The notes: generated by a model from the sequence alone, not told the origin. A stretch of DNA of 64,000 nucleotides from Opitutales bacterium (GCA_007133065.1 SLNJ01000024.1:1-64000), one strand, 5' to 3'. Shown: positions 1 through 9,018, counted from the stretch's first letter. Made by a program: numbers and translations.

Positions 1-535
1 GAAAATACGGATACCGGATCAGCGGGGCTTCGGCCGATCCGTTGGCCGGTGAGAATATTTGGCTGATGGGGTGAAATTCGCGCAGGTAGAAGCGCCCGCC
101 CGGTTTGAGCATGCGTGCGACGACCGCGCCCCACCGCTGCAGGTCGGGGAGCCAGGGCAAGACGCCCGCGGTCGCGACCACCCGGTCGAACCGGCCGGTC
201 ACCCGTTCCGGGGTCGCATAGACATCGGCCTCCACAAATGCGGCTGCGACGCCGCACTCATCCGCCAGGCGGCGGGCGAGGGCGATGGCGCGAGGGCTGA
301 AGTCCACCCCGGTCACGTCCGCCCCGAGGCGCGCCCAGGAAAGCGTATCCATTCCGAAGTGGCATTGTAGATGGAGCAACCGGAGCCCGGTGACCGGTTC
401 GAGGGCTGAGCGATCGATGCCGGGCAAAGACAGCTCCCCGCGCCGGAAGGCCTCGACGCCGTAGAACTCCGATTCGAAATGTATGTCGGCCCAGGTGTCC
501 CACGTGCGGCGGTTGATTTCGAGGTCCGGGTCCAT
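1..535 (-). CDS. Class I SAM-dependent methyltransferase (3' part beyond window edge)
   Basis: Reading the minus strand from the ATG at 533-535 gives 178 codons with no stop before the window edge, so the C-terminus is missing. A Rossmann methyltransferase core is visible. The glycine-rich SAM loop is the variant HLQCHFG (residues 55-61) followed by the acidic VDFS strand end (77-80). A later LKPGGRFYLREFHP segment matches the post-motif strand of small-molecule methyltransferases. The substrate cannot be inferred. It lies 58 bases downstream of the DAHP synthase gene on the same strand and could be co-transcribed. The HLQCHFG form of the SAM loop is typical of one uncharacterised methyltransferase subfamily; the family call is solid but no function is. 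Confidence 0.85.
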   Translation of the reverse strand, partial: MDPDLEINRRTWDTWADIHFESEFYGVEAFRRGELSLPGIDRSALEPVTGLRLLHLQCHFGMDTLSWARLGADVTGVDFSPRAIALARRLADECGVAAAFVEADVYATPERVTGRFDRVVATAGVLPWLPDLQRWGAVVARMLKPGGRFYLREFHPISQIFSPANGSAEAPLIRYPYF

Positions 536-593
536 GGTGCCAATGCATGCGATTTCGTGAGATTAGACAACCCGGAATCCATCACGAAACCGC

Positions 594-1697
594 TCAGCCG
601 AGCCGCCTCCGCCTCACGGCTTCGGCCAGGGATTCGAACACGGTTTCGGTGGTCTCCAGCGAAATGCAGCCGTCGGTGATGCTCTGGCCGTAGACCGGAG
701 CGGAATCGGCCGCAAGATCCTGGCGACCCTCAACGAGGAAGCTCTCCAGCATCACGCCGGCGATGCCCTGATTCCCCGCGCTGATTTGCCGGGCCAGTTC
801 GGATGCGACCGCGGGTTGCCGCCGGTAGTCCTTCTCGCTGTTCCCGTGGCTGCAATCGATGATCACGTAGGGAGGCAGGTCCGTCCGCTCCAATCCAGCG
901 ATCGCATCCCGGACGTGCTCCTCCCCGTAATTCGGCCCGGTGCGAACCCCGCCGCGCAGGATCAGGTGTCCTGTGTCGTTCCCGGAAGTTGAGAAAATCG
1001 CTGTGACGCCCTGCTTGGTGACCGACGGAAACCAGTGAGGCGATCGTGCCGACCGGATGGCGTCGATGCCCATCTGGATATTCCCTCCAGTCCCATTCTT
1101 GAAGCCCACCGGCATGGAGAGGCCGGAGGCCAATTCGCGGTGCACCTGGCTTTCGGTCGTTCGTGCGCCGATGGCCGCCCAGGATACCGTGTCAGCCAGG
1201 AACTGGGGGATGATGGTGTCGAGAAACTCGGTGCCGGTTGGAAGGTCCTCGTCGATGATATCAAGAAGCAGTTTTCGCGCCAGACGCAGGCCATCGTTGA
1301 TGCGAAAGCTTCCGTCGAGGTGTGGATCGTTGATCAGACCCTTCCACCCGACCACGGTCCGGGGCTTCTCGAAATAAACCCGCATGACGACGAGGATTTC
1401 GTCGCTGAACCGGTCGGCGAGCGGTTTGAGGCGCCGGGCGTATTCGAGCGCCGCGGCGGTGTCGTGGATGGAGCACGGTCCGGTCACCGCAACCAGGCGA
1501 TCGTCATGGCCGCTGAGGATGTCGGCTATTCGCTTCCGCTGAAGCCGCACAAAATCCGCGCTCCGGGCGTTGAGGGGCAGTTCCTCGATGAGAATCGCCG
1601 GAGGTAAAAGCGGGCGCAGGGCCTGTATCCGCGTATTGTCGACGTGGTCGAAGGACTCCGAATCCGGAGCGTTTACGCATTCGGTGACGTCATCCAT
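594..1697 (-). CDS. aroG: 3-deoxy-7-phosphoheptulonate (DAHP) synthase, AroF/G/H type
   Basis: The 367-residue protein condenses phosphoenolpyruvate with erythrose 4-phosphate, the first step of the shikimate pathway. It is full length for the class I-alpha (AroF/G/H) family. Diagnostic motifs are GPCSIHD (73-79), KPRT (111-114) with the following GWKGLINDP stretch, GARTTESQ (177-184), GFKNGTGG (198-205) and DCSHGNS (281-287), which carry the PEP, sugar-phosphate and metal-binding residues. The start ATG at 1695-1697 leaves a normal N-terminal arm, the part that binds the feedback amino acid in this family. Which of Phe, Tyr or Trp inhibits it cannot be read from the sequence, so the letter in the gene symbol is only a family label. 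Confidence 0.95.
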   Translation of the reverse strand: MDDVTECVNAPDSESFDHVDNTRIQALRPLLPPAILIEELPLNARSADFVRLQRKRIADILSGHDDRLVAVTGPCSIHDTAAALEYARRLKPLADRFSDEILVVMRVYFEKPRTVVGWKGLINDPHLDGSFRINDGLRLARKLLLDIIDEDLPTGTEFLDTIIPQFLADTVSWAAIGARTTESQVHRELASGLSMPVGFKNGTGGNIQMGIDAIRSARSPHWFPSVTKQGVTAIFSTSGNDTGHLILRGGVRTGPNYGEEHVRDAIAGLERTDLPPYVIIDCSHGNSEKDYRRQPAVASELARQISAGNQGIAGVMLESFLVEGRQDLAADSAPVYGQSITDGCISLETTETVFESLAEAVRRRRLG

Positions 1698-1827
1698 CAG
1701 TCGATTTCAAAGGAAAATACTCCATTGTTGCAAGGCTCCAAGTTTCGTTGCCGTAATGAACTGAGGTTATTCCGTATACTGGATTTCACTTCGGGGCCAA
1801 AGTAACGGAGCAGCGCCAGAAGCCGGA

Positions 1828-1845
1828 AGCTCCGTGACGGGAGCT
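1828..1845 (-). terminator. Small hairpin after the aldo/keto reductase gene
   Basis: AGCTCC and GGAGCT form a perfect 6-bp stem around a 6-base loop, 38 bases past the stop codon of the aldo/keto reductase gene and upstream of aroG. No T-run follows on the minus strand, so it is at best a weak or factor-dependent terminator. Confidence 0.2.
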
Positions 1846-1883
1846 GAATTACTGGCCGGAGCATCCATCCGATTCGCAGTGCA

Positions 1884-2837
1884 TCATGGGAGGCGGCGGC
1901 CGAGTGATGCATTCAGCAACCGCCACCAGGCATCGGAGTCCATCGCCGCTTCGGTTGCCGGGACGCACTGCCGCACGCGATCGGCTTTCATCGTGCCGAT
2001 GACCGGGACGATACCGGCCGGATGGCGTAGAATCCATGCGAGGGCTACGCCTTCGGGGGAGAATCCGGTTTCCGCTGCGACTTCAGCCACCGCGTTCCGA
2101 ACGGATTTCGTCCGTTCATCGTCCGACTCGGAAGGTTTTGAGAGCAACCCTCCCGCTACCGGCGACCACGCTTGCAGCTGAATCCCTTCCCGGTGACAGA
2201 AATCGACGACCCCTTCCGCACCGGTGAAGACGCGCTCGGTGCGGTTGACAAAGAGACCTTCCGAGATCGACCACGGGTGGATCAAGCTCAGCTGAATCTG
2301 GTTGGCCACCAGCGGCGTATCGCAGGCTGACTGCAAGAGCTGGATCTGGGCGACGCTGAAGTTGCTGACTCCGAAATAACGCACCTTGCCCGCTCGGCGC
2401 AAGCGGTCAAACGTCGTTGCGACGGTTCCCGGGTGGAGCAGAGGATCCGGGCGGTGGATCAGCAGCACATCGAGGCAGTCGACCCCGAGGCGTTGCAGGA
2501 TGGCGTCGACGGACGCGTCAATGTAATCCGCCGACTGGTCATAGCGATGCAGGTCACCGATGCGGATCCCGCACTTCGACTGGAGGACGATTTTTTCCCG
2601 CCAATCCGGATGCCGCTTCAGCACCTCCCCGAAAACCGCCTCGCAGTTTCCGCGTCCATAGATGTCGGCGTGGTCGAACAGGTTGATTCCGCACTCGAGG
2701 CAGGTCTCCACCATCTCCTCCGCATGTCGGATCCGTTCGGGATCTTTCGGGTCGTCCCGTGCTCCCATGAAGCGCATCGCTCCAAAAGCTAAGGGTGAGA
2801 CCTCAAGGTCGGTGTGCTTCCAGGTGATCTTTTTCAT
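1884..2837 (-). CDS. Aldo/keto reductase (YdhF-like)
   Basis: This 317-residue protein belongs to the NADPH-dependent aldo/keto reductase superfamily, a soluble TIM barrel that reduces carbonyl groups. The complete catalytic tetrad is visible: D55 and Y60 in FDHADIY, K88 in QSKCG, and H128 in LLIHRPDP. The N-terminal LAFGAMRFMG and the later GKVRYFGVSNF segment are typical family signatures, and the length is normal. The family resemblance is to the YdhF branch with a long ADIYGRGNCE loop. Its stop is 185 bases from aroG and its start is 36 bases from the stop of the glycoside hydrolase gene on the same strand. It may therefore be co-transcribed with that hydrolase and act on a sugar carbonyl, but this is only context. 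Confidence 0.92.
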   Translation of the reverse strand: MKKITWKHTDLEVSPLAFGAMRFMGARDDPKDPERIRHAEEMVETCLECGINLFDHADIYGRGNCEAVFGEVLKRHPDWREKIVLQSKCGIRIGDLHRYDQSADYIDASVDAILQRLGVDCLDVLLIHRPDPLLHPGTVATTFDRLRRAGKVRYFGVSNFSVAQIQLLQSACDTPLVANQIQLSLIHPWSISEGLFVNRTERVFTGAEGVVDFCHREGIQLQAWSPVAGGLLSKPSESDDERTKSVRNAVAEVAAETGFSPEGVALAWILRHPAGIVPVIGTMKADRVRQCVPATEAAMDSDAWWRLLNASLGRRLP

Positions 2838-2873
2838 AATGTGTTTTGTCGTTTCCGTACTCCAGTCGCGCTC

Positions 2874-4295
2874 TTATAATGATGCATCCAGATGGATGCG
2901 GAACAACTCCCGGTTGATGGTTTGCATGCGTGTCGTGAGGGTCTCCCACGGCTCGTCCTCGATGGTGACGAGACCGTAGTTCGAATTCTCCCCGTCGTGC
3001 CGCCCTTCCGCCGGTTGATCGGTGTATTGGAACCAGTGGAATCCGACCGCGAAGGGGAGTTTCATCAACGCGGTGGTGTATTTTGCGTAGCGGTCGGCCC
3101 GCTCCTGTTGCGTTTGAACCGGTACTCCCGCGCCGTGAGTATTCGGGAGCCCCGAGTCCATCGCCTTGAAGGAGAACTCGGTGAGCATGATCGGTTTGCC
3201 GGTCCACTCATGAAGCGTGTGCAAGCGTTCGACCGGCGCCTCAAAGCTGTAGTTGTTATACGATACGAGGTCCACGTGAGGGCCCATGCTCTGTACCACT
3301 TCTGGAAACGCGGAGCCCGCGAAGCGGCAACCGAGGATCATGTGGTTGGGGTCGTGGCTGCGGATTGCCTCCCTGCAGCCGGTGAAATACCGCTCCGCAA
3401 CCCGGCGCAGGAATCCGGACTCCAGTTTTGAGCGCTCCCGGCCTCGCTCCGTTCGAGGAGGCGCTTCCACGGCGGCCTCGAAAGAATCAAAGGCCGTTCC
3501 CCAGTATGCGTTGAGTGAATCCACGGAATCGTGCCAGGCGCGGAGGTAGGTGATGATGCGCGCCGGCAGGCAGCACTCGAGCAGCGTGTGCATCAGCGAC
3601 TCCCAGCGAACCGCACGCATCGGCTCGCCGACCGATTCGATATCGGTGGTGTACCGCAGCGCATCGAAACCGGGGAATTGTGTCTCCCACATTTGGTTAA
3701 ACCGTTCGATCGATTCGTAGCGCTCCTGCAGGAAACGGATGAGGTCGCGTTTCCCGGACGCCTCGGCATCAAGCCTCCAGTAGTCCGCGAGCAGGGTGCG
3801 ACTGGTCCGAATGTCCGGCCCCCAGCGCAGTTCGTTGTCGGTGAAGTACCCGAGCAGGTGTGGGTCGTCCCGGAGCTGAGCGCATTGCTCCTCCGCCGCA
3901 TTGAGCGTGGCCGCCCGGAACCGGTCCGAGAAAACATCCGGGAAAATCCCTTTGCGCCATTCCCCGCCGGAGGCCACACCGATGTTCAGGATCCGCACGT
4001 ATGGCATTCCGCAGGCGTGCAACTCCGGGTCCGACCAGGTTCCGATCGTGTTGAACCCCCATGCCGCCACCCTGCCGAGTGCCGCGTCCATCCATTCCTC
4101 CCGCGTGCCGTATTTCGCCGTCACATGCCGGTGGTACGGAGCGTATCCCAGGGCCGGGGAGGGATCGCCGTTCCATGTGATGTGGTTCACTCCGAACGAA
4201 AGAAACCGGTTTCCGCGAGGATCCACCAGCCAATCCACGCCATCGACCCGCTCCGTATGGAAGTAACCCGTTCCCGTGCCGTTCAGGATGCTCAT
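2874..4295 (-). CDS. TIM-barrel glycoside hydrolase, agarase-like
   Basis: A 473-residue protein starting at ATG 4293-4295. The reading frame stays open upstream, but that part has no protein-like character and overlaps an opposing gene remnant. The chain looks like a retaining (beta/alpha)8 glycoside hydrolase: FTDNELRWG places the acid/base glutamate at E155, and IMLTEFSFKA places the nucleophile at E373. An HWFQYTDQP segment near the end fits the last barrel strand. It resembles beta-agarase-type GH families (GH50/GH86 area), but I cannot assign the family or substrate by eye. No signal peptide is evident, so it is probably cytoplasmic and acts on imported oligosaccharides. It lies immediately upstream of the aldo/keto reductase gene. 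Confidence 0.82.
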   Translation of the reverse strand: MSILNGTGTGYFHTERVDGVDWLVDPRGNRFLSFGVNHITWNGDPSPALGYAPYHRHVTAKYGTREEWMDAALGRVAAWGFNTIGTWSDPELHACGMPYVRILNIGVASGGEWRKGIFPDVFSDRFRAATLNAAEEQCAQLRDDPHLLGYFTDNELRWGPDIRTSRTLLADYWRLDAEASGKRDLIRFLQERYESIERFNQMWETQFPGFDALRYTTDIESVGEPMRAVRWESLMHTLLECCLPARIITYLRAWHDSVDSLNAYWGTAFDSFEAAVEAPPRTERGRERSKLESGFLRRVAERYFTGCREAIRSHDPNHMILGCRFAGSAFPEVVQSMGPHVDLVSYNNYSFEAPVERLHTLHEWTGKPIMLTEFSFKAMDSGLPNTHGAGVPVQTQQERADRYAKYTTALMKLPFAVGFHWFQYTDQPAEGRHDGENSNYGLVTIEDEPWETLTTRMQTINRELFRIHLDASL

Positions 4296-4448
4296 GAGAG
4301 CATGGATCGAAGCAGACTGCACCGACGATGACAACGCTGATTCATACGTGGATGCCGCGGAAGAGAATAGGGGTTGCTGGTTGCCCCGGGGTCCGTGTGC
4401 CTTGCCTTGACACGGAGTCACGGACCGTGCATTTGCAATAGACAGATT

Positions 4449-4757
4449 ATGAACGCATCCTCGGGACCATTTCGGTTTCAGCATCACATCGACATCTTCA
4501 GTTGTGAGATGGAGGGGGTTCCGGGCGAGGAACCGCCCCGGTACTACATCTGGGAGAACGTCGACGGCAAGGGGCTCGAGTGGCGCGAGCACGTGATTCT
4601 CGACGCCAACCTCGGGGGACATGCAGCCGTGGTCGGCGATGTCACCGGCAACGGATTGCCCGATATCGTATCCAAACCGTGGAGCCCGCGTTCGGATAAC
4701 GCCGTTGAAGGCAAGCGGTTTGTGCTCTTCCTGGAGAATCTGGGCTCGCATAGCTGA
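4449..4757 (+). pseudogene. 5'-truncated FG-GAP/VCBS repeat gene remnant
   Basis: About 100 codons ending at TGA 4755-4757 encode only the last blade of an FG-GAP/VCBS beta-propeller. The segment HHIDIFSCEM, a DGKG turn, then GGHAAVVGDVTGNG and PDIVSKPW aligns with the C-terminus of the intact FG-GAP protein at 16174-17313 (HLDILCAEM, DGKG, VHEAKVGNFAGNG, ADIVTKPY). Upstream of FRFQHHID the frame has no propeller sequence. A nominal ATG exists at 4449, but one blade cannot fold as a propeller. I read it as a deletion remnant, divergent from the glycoside hydrolase gene. Confidence 0.75.
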
Positions 4758-4763
4758 ACAGGA

Positions 4764-4812
4764 GCCGCTCCTTCAGGGTTCGGAGAGAGCATATCCACTT
4801 GCCGGGAGCGGC
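4764..4812. repeat. 8-bp inverted repeat
   Basis: GCCGCTCC at 4764-4771 and GGAGCGGC at 4805-4812 are exact inverse complements separated by 33 bases. They lie between the FG-GAP remnant and the CPBP protease gene. No T-run follows. It could be a weak hairpin or chance in GC-rich DNA. Confidence 0.3.
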
Positions 4813-4838
4813 CTGGATCCCCTACAAGTGCCCTCGGA

Positions 4839-5870
4839 ATGGGCCGGGCCAACGAGATGACTGAATCACAATGCGGCGTTCCGCGGCGGCGGGAGTGGAT
4901 GCTTTTCGGGCTTGGTCCGGACGCGTATTCCTGGCGCGGGGTGGGGCTGCTGTGCGGGGTGTACTTCGGGGCGATGGTGTTCGCGGCGGTGCTTTCCCCG
5001 GCGGTTTTTCACGCGGCGGGGTGGTGGGTGGATACGTTTCCGGGCTGGTGGAATCGATGGCTCGAGGGGCGGACGGATTTTGGGGATTTCCCGCGCCACT
5101 TCGATCGGCTTCGATGGGTGCCCGTGGTTCTCTTGTTCCCGTTCTTGCTCAACGCGTGCGGACTCCTGTCGTGGCGGGCGCTGGGACTTCGCTTCGGCCG
5201 GGAGGATGGGGAGTTGTTCTGGCGCGGGATGATCGGTGGGTGCGCTCTGGTCGGGGTGTTGATGCTGTTTCAGCTGGCGTTCGTGACCGTGACGATTGAT
5301 GCGCGGTACGCCTACGGGGGAGAATACGACGCGATGCTCTGGATTCTGCCGGGAGCGTTGATCCTGAGTCTCGTGGAAGAGATTGTATTCCGCGGGTTTA
5401 TATTTCGCATTTTCTACTCCGCCCTGCGGCCGGTGACCGCGATCGTGGTGAGTGCGGTGGTCTTCGCTTATCTGCATTACAAGATGCCTCCCGACGTATG
5501 GCGGGAGATCGGGGATGCGGTTGGATGGTTGAGCGGTTTCCAGGTGGCCTGGGGCACCCTGACGGGGATCGCGCACGACTTTTCGGCTGTTCCGTTTTTC
5601 ACTCTCGTTCTGGTCGGCATTCTCCTGAACCTCGTTTTTCTGCGGACCGGGTCGCTTCTCGCCTGCATCGGAGTGCACGCTGGAATTGTCTGGTTGCGCA
5701 TGGCATACGACAAGACGCACAACACCCCGCTCGCCGAGCATGCCTGGTTTTTTGGAACCGCGGCGTTGAACGACGGGCTCCTCACCCTGCTACTCCTCGG
5801 ACTCGCGGTCTGGTATCTTTTATGGGAGGTCCGTCAGTATGAGCGCTACCGCCGCAACCAGTCGCAGTAA
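4839..5870 (+). CDS. CPBP-family intramembrane glutamic endopeptidase
   Basis: A 343-residue polytopic membrane protein with the three CPBP (Abi/CAAX protease) motifs: EEIVFR at 180-185 with the paired catalytic glutamates, H213 in FAYLH, and H280 in CIGVHAG. Six to eight hydrophobic segments are spaced along the chain, the first around 36-60. The family includes Rce1-like prenyl proteases and bacteriocin-immunity proteins; the bacterial substrate is usually unknown. The start may be ATG 4839 or ATG 4857, and neither has a convincing ribosome binding site. It overlaps the start of comF by 32 bases, so the two are very likely translated from one transcript. Residue numbers assume the longer form. 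Confidence 0.9.
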   Translation: MGRANEMTESQCGVPRRREWMLFGLGPDAYSWRGVGLLCGVYFGAMVFAAVLSPAVFHAAGWWVDTFPGWWNRWLEGRTDFGDFPRHFDRLRWVPVVLLFPFLLNACGLLSWRALGLRFGREDGELFWRGMIGGCALVGVLMLFQLAFVTVTIDARYAYGGEYDAMLWILPGALILSLVEEIVFRGFIFRIFYSALRPVTAIVVSAVVFAYLHYKMPPDVWREIGDAVGWLSGFQVAWGTLTGIAHDFSAVPFFTLVLVGILLNLVFLRTGSLLACIGVHAGIVWLRMAYDKTHNTPLAEHAWFFGTAALNDGLLTLLLLGLAVWYLLWEVRQYERYRRNQSQ

Positions 5871-6600
5871 CGGTTATCACGTCGGAAGGGCGGCGCTTGA
5901 GGCAATCCTCGACGTGATTTACCCTCGGCACTGTATCGGGTGCGGCGAGGCGGTCGACGGTGGGCGGTTTCGATGGATCTGCCCGGCGTGCGAGCTCGAT
6001 TTGTACCTCGTGCGGGAACCGAGCTGTCAGACCTGCGGCTATCCCTTCTTCGGAAGGGTCGAGAGTTTGCGATCGTGTGTCCATTGCCAGCACCTGGATC
6101 CGGTGTTCGAGGAGGGGCGGACGCTATTCCTGCACCGCGGGGTTGGGCGGCATCTGATCGCCGAGATGAAATACCGCGGCGGCCTCTACCTGATCTCCGA
6201 CATCATTGGGCTGGCGGCTCGCTATCCGGGGATGTCGCGCTACGTGTCGGGGTGCGAGATCGTGCCGGTGCCGCTCCACTCGCGCCGGGAACGCGAGCGC
6301 GGCTACAACCAGAGCCGCGAGATCGCCCGCCGGATGGCGCGGTGCTTTGGAGGCCGGGTTTCCGATGTGCTCGAACGGGTTCGAGACACCGAATCCCAGA
6401 CCCGGTTGACCCGACGGAAGCGTTTGCGTAACATGAAAAAAGCCTTTGCCATTCGCCCGGGAATCGATCTAGATAGCAGGTCAACCTATATGCTTGTGGA
6501 CGATGTATTTACCACGGGTGCGACGCTGAACGCCTGCGCGACGGCGCTTCGCCGGAATGGAGCACAGCGGATTCGCGTCCAAACCCTGGCCCATGGATGA
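5839..6600 (+). CDS. comF: ComF-family phosphoribosyltransferase-like protein
   Basis: A 253-residue ComF/GntX-type protein. Four N-terminal cysteine pairs (C32/C35, C48/C51, C63/C66, C80/C83) form the double zinc ribbon of the family. The C-terminal type I phosphoribosyltransferase domain has the PRPP-binding loop VDDVFTTGATL around D221-D222. In naturally transformable bacteria ComF acts in the cytoplasm during DNA uptake; other competence genes are not in this window, so the role here is unproven. A good Shine-Dalgarno (GGGAGG) precedes the ATG at 5839. The gene begins inside the protease gene and ends 56 bases before the chosen accD start. Confidence 0.92.
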   Translation: MSATAATSRSNGYHVGRAALEAILDVIYPRHCIGCGEAVDGGRFRWICPACELDLYLVREPSCQTCGYPFFGRVESLRSCVHCQHLDPVFEEGRTLFLHRGVGRHLIAEMKYRGGLYLISDIIGLAARYPGMSRYVSGCEIVPVPLHSRRERERGYNQSREIARRMARCFGGRVSDVLERVRDTESQTRLTRRKRLRNMKKAFAIRPGIDLDSRSTYMLVDDVFTTGATLNACATALRRNGAQRIRVQTLAHG

Positions 6601-6656
6601 TTTCAAGCGTCTCCCGTCCGCAGGGAACGGAACGCGCAACGCAAAGAACAATCGAT

Positions 6657-7571
6657 ATGCCATTTTTCTCGAAACCGAAATACTCAACGGTCACAGCACC
6701 GAAGAAGAAGGATATCCCCCGGGATATGTATACCCGTTGTCCGAGCAGCGGAGAGATCGTCTACACCCGGGAGTTGGAGGAGAACTTGATGGTGGTGCCG
6801 AAGAGCGGCTACCATTTTCCGCTCACCGCTCCCCAGCGCATTAAATCTCTGGTGGACGAGGAGAGCTTCGAGGAGACCGACAGCGGTCTGTTTAGCGTCG
6901 ATGTGCTCGGGTTCAAAGGGAAGGCCGATTACAGTGAAAAACTGCGGCGGGATCAGGCCAAGACGCAGCTCGAGGACGCAGTCCTCACCGGGACCGCCAA
7001 AATGGGAGGGATTCCGGTATGTCTCGCTGTGACTGATTTCCGGTTTCTCGCCGGGAGCATGGGGTCGGTCGTTGGGGAGCGCATCACCCGAACCATCGAA
7101 CGCGCCCTTGAACGACGGATTCCGATCCTCATCGTATCTTCCTCCGGAGGCGGTGCGCGCATGTACGAAGGCGTGATCAGCCTGATGCAGATGGCGAAGA
7201 CCTGTTCCGCGCTCAACCGGCTGCACGAGGCCGGCGTTCCCTTCATCTCGGTGATGGCGGACCCCACATACGGAGGTGTCTCCGCGAGCTTTGCGACCGT
7301 GGGGGACCTGAATCTCGCCGAGCCTGGGGCGCGCATTGGGTTCGCCGGGCCGCGGGTGATCAAAGAGGGGACAAACGAGACCCTGCCAGAGGGATTCCAG
7401 ACGGCCGAATTCCTGATGGAGCGTGGCTTGGTCGACCAGATTGTACCGCGCAACCAGTTGCGCAAACGGCTGATTGTCTTCCTCCATGCGTTTCACCACG
7501 GTATGCGGCCGCACCCGGAGGTCTTCGGGAAGAACGGATCAAGGAGACAGCCCGTCGCAGCCGCCGATTAA
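6657..7571 (+). CDS. accD: Acetyl-CoA carboxylase carboxyltransferase subunit beta, zinc-finger-less
   Basis: A 304-residue AccD, which with AccA transfers the carboxyl group from biotin carboxyl carrier protein to acetyl-CoA in fatty acid synthesis. The start at ATG 6657 gives the N-terminus MPFFSKPKYSTV; an upstream in-frame ATG at 6597 would add 20 poorly conserved residues. The crotonase-fold core is well conserved (SLMQMAKT, DPTYGGVSASFAT, IGFAGPRVI). Two oddities stand out. The zinc-ribbon positions read C28, S31, V47, S50 instead of four cysteines. The active-site loop reads SSSGGGARM, one glycine longer than the usual SASGGARM. accA is not in the window. folC follows after 88 bases. 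Confidence 0.95.
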   Translation: MPFFSKPKYSTVTAPKKKDIPRDMYTRCPSSGEIVYTRELEENLMVVPKSGYHFPLTAPQRIKSLVDEESFEETDSGLFSVDVLGFKGKADYSEKLRRDQAKTQLEDAVLTGTAKMGGIPVCLAVTDFRFLAGSMGSVVGERITRTIERALERRIPILIVSSSGGGARMYEGVISLMQMAKTCSALNRLHEAGVPFISVMADPTYGGVSASFATVGDLNLAEPGARIGFAGPRVIKEGTNETLPEGFQTAEFLMERGLVDQIVPRNQLRKRLIVFLHAFHHGMRPHPEVFGKNGSRRQPVAAAD

Positions 7572-7659
7572 CCCGCCCGGCGGTATTGCGCTTCGGCGAA
7601 TTCGTGTTTTCGTGTCCCTTTTGTATCCCTGCTCCGTGACGAGCCACAGAGGAAACCGC

Positions 7660-8964
7660 ATGTCATCATTTTCTCAATACAGCGACGCCAAGGACTATCT
7701 TTACGCTCTGAAGGCCCGTGGGACGACCTACGGGATCGAGCGCATGGAACACTTCGCCGATGCCCTCGGCCATCCGGAACGGCGGGTGCCGATGGTGCAT
7801 GTGGCCGGGACGAACGGGAAGGGGAGCACCGCGGCGATCCTCGAGTCGATTTTTCGTCATGCGGGTTATCGCACCGGCCTGTTCACCTCGCCGCATCTCG
7901 TCCACCTCGGCGAGCGGATCCAGGTGAATCGTGAGCACCTTTCGCCGGATGCGATCGCAGCGTACGCGAGCCGGTTGCGGGTGGTTGCGGAAGCGGTTGA
8001 CGCCGGTCGACCGGGGATGCACCCCAGTTTCTTTGAGTTCATGACAGCGATGGGATTCGAGCGATTCGCCACCGATGGGGTGGAGATCGCGATGATCGAG
8101 ACGGGACTGGGCGGCCGGCTCGATGCTACGAATGTGCTCCTGCCCGAGGTGTCTATTATCACCTCGATCAGCCTCGATCACTGCGATGTGCTCGGCGACA
8201 CGCTCGAGAAGATCGCCCGAGAGAAAGCGGGCATCGTGAAGCCGGGTCGGCCCGTGGTGCTCGGGCGTCTGCCTGCCGGAGCGGAGGCTGAGATTCGCGC
8301 AATCGCCGGCGAGCGCAATGCGCCGGTTTTCTCGATCCGGGAACGATTCGGCTCCGATGCATCGTCCTCGTCCTACCCGCAATGCGGCCTCGACGGAACC
8401 TACCAACGCTGGAACGCGGCCACCGCAACACTGGCGGTCGAGGTGTTGAGCGATCGCTTCCCGGTGACCGGTGAAGCCCTGCGCGACGGTCTGGCCCGGG
8501 TCCAATGGTCCGGGCGATGGGAGCGCCGGCGAATCGACCAGGGGAAGCTGCTCGTTCTGGACGCCTCGCACAATCCGGAAGGGGTGACCATGCTCGCCGC
8601 GAACCTTGAGCGGCTTGTGGCGGAGACGAAGAAGCGTCCGATCTTCGTGACCGGGACCCTCGGCGAACGGCGGGCCAATGCCCTCTATCCGGTGGTCGCC
8701 CAATACGCGCGCGAGATCCACCTGTTGCAGCCGAACCAGCGTCGCGCATCACCCTTTGAGGTTCTTGAAGCCGCAATTCCGGCCGATTTCGCGGGCCCGG
8801 TCCTCCGTTCCCGCGTTCGCGAGCTATTTCCCTGTCCCGGCGTGTGCGCCCTGGGGGAACCGGACGACCTGATCGTGGTTACCGGGTCGATCTACTTGAT
8901 CGGGGAGATCCTTGAGGCGCTCGAATATCCGGCGCCTGTCGCGGAAGAGACGTTGCAGGACTGA
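7660..8964 (+). CDS. folC: Bifunctional folylpolyglutamate synthase / dihydrofolate synthase
   Basis: A 434-residue Mur-ligase-superfamily enzyme that attaches glutamate to dihydropteroate and folates using ATP. The P-loop AGTNGKGST lies at 49-57. TSPHLVHLGERI, EIAMIETGLGGRLDATN and SISLDHCDVLGDT are FolC signatures, and LDASHNPEG marks the C-terminal domain. The start at ATG 7660 is chosen because an AGAGGAAA Shine-Dalgarno sits about seven bases upstream; the frame is open further 5' without family similarity. Length is normal. The adjacent accD-folC order is also familiar from enteric bacteria. folC converges on dapL with 54 bases between stops. Confidence 0.95.
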   Translation: MSSFSQYSDAKDYLYALKARGTTYGIERMEHFADALGHPERRVPMVHVAGTNGKGSTAAILESIFRHAGYRTGLFTSPHLVHLGERIQVNREHLSPDAIAAYASRLRVVAEAVDAGRPGMHPSFFEFMTAMGFERFATDGVEIAMIETGLGGRLDATNVLLPEVSIITSISLDHCDVLGDTLEKIAREKAGIVKPGRPVVLGRLPAGAEAEIRAIAGERNAPVFSIRERFGSDASSSSYPQCGLDGTYQRWNAATATLAVEVLSDRFPVTGEALRDGLARVQWSGRWERRRIDQGKLLVLDASHNPEGVTMLAANLERLVAETKKRPIFVTGTLGERRANALYPVVAQYAREIHLLQPNQRRASPFEVLEAAIPADFAGPVLRSRVRELFPCPGVCALGEPDDLIVVTGSIYLIGEILEALEYPAPVAEETLQD

Positions 8965-9018
8965 GCCGGATGGGGCGGGATATCGCGCTGCGTGACAGGT
9001 TCTTGGCGTCCGCGGCGT

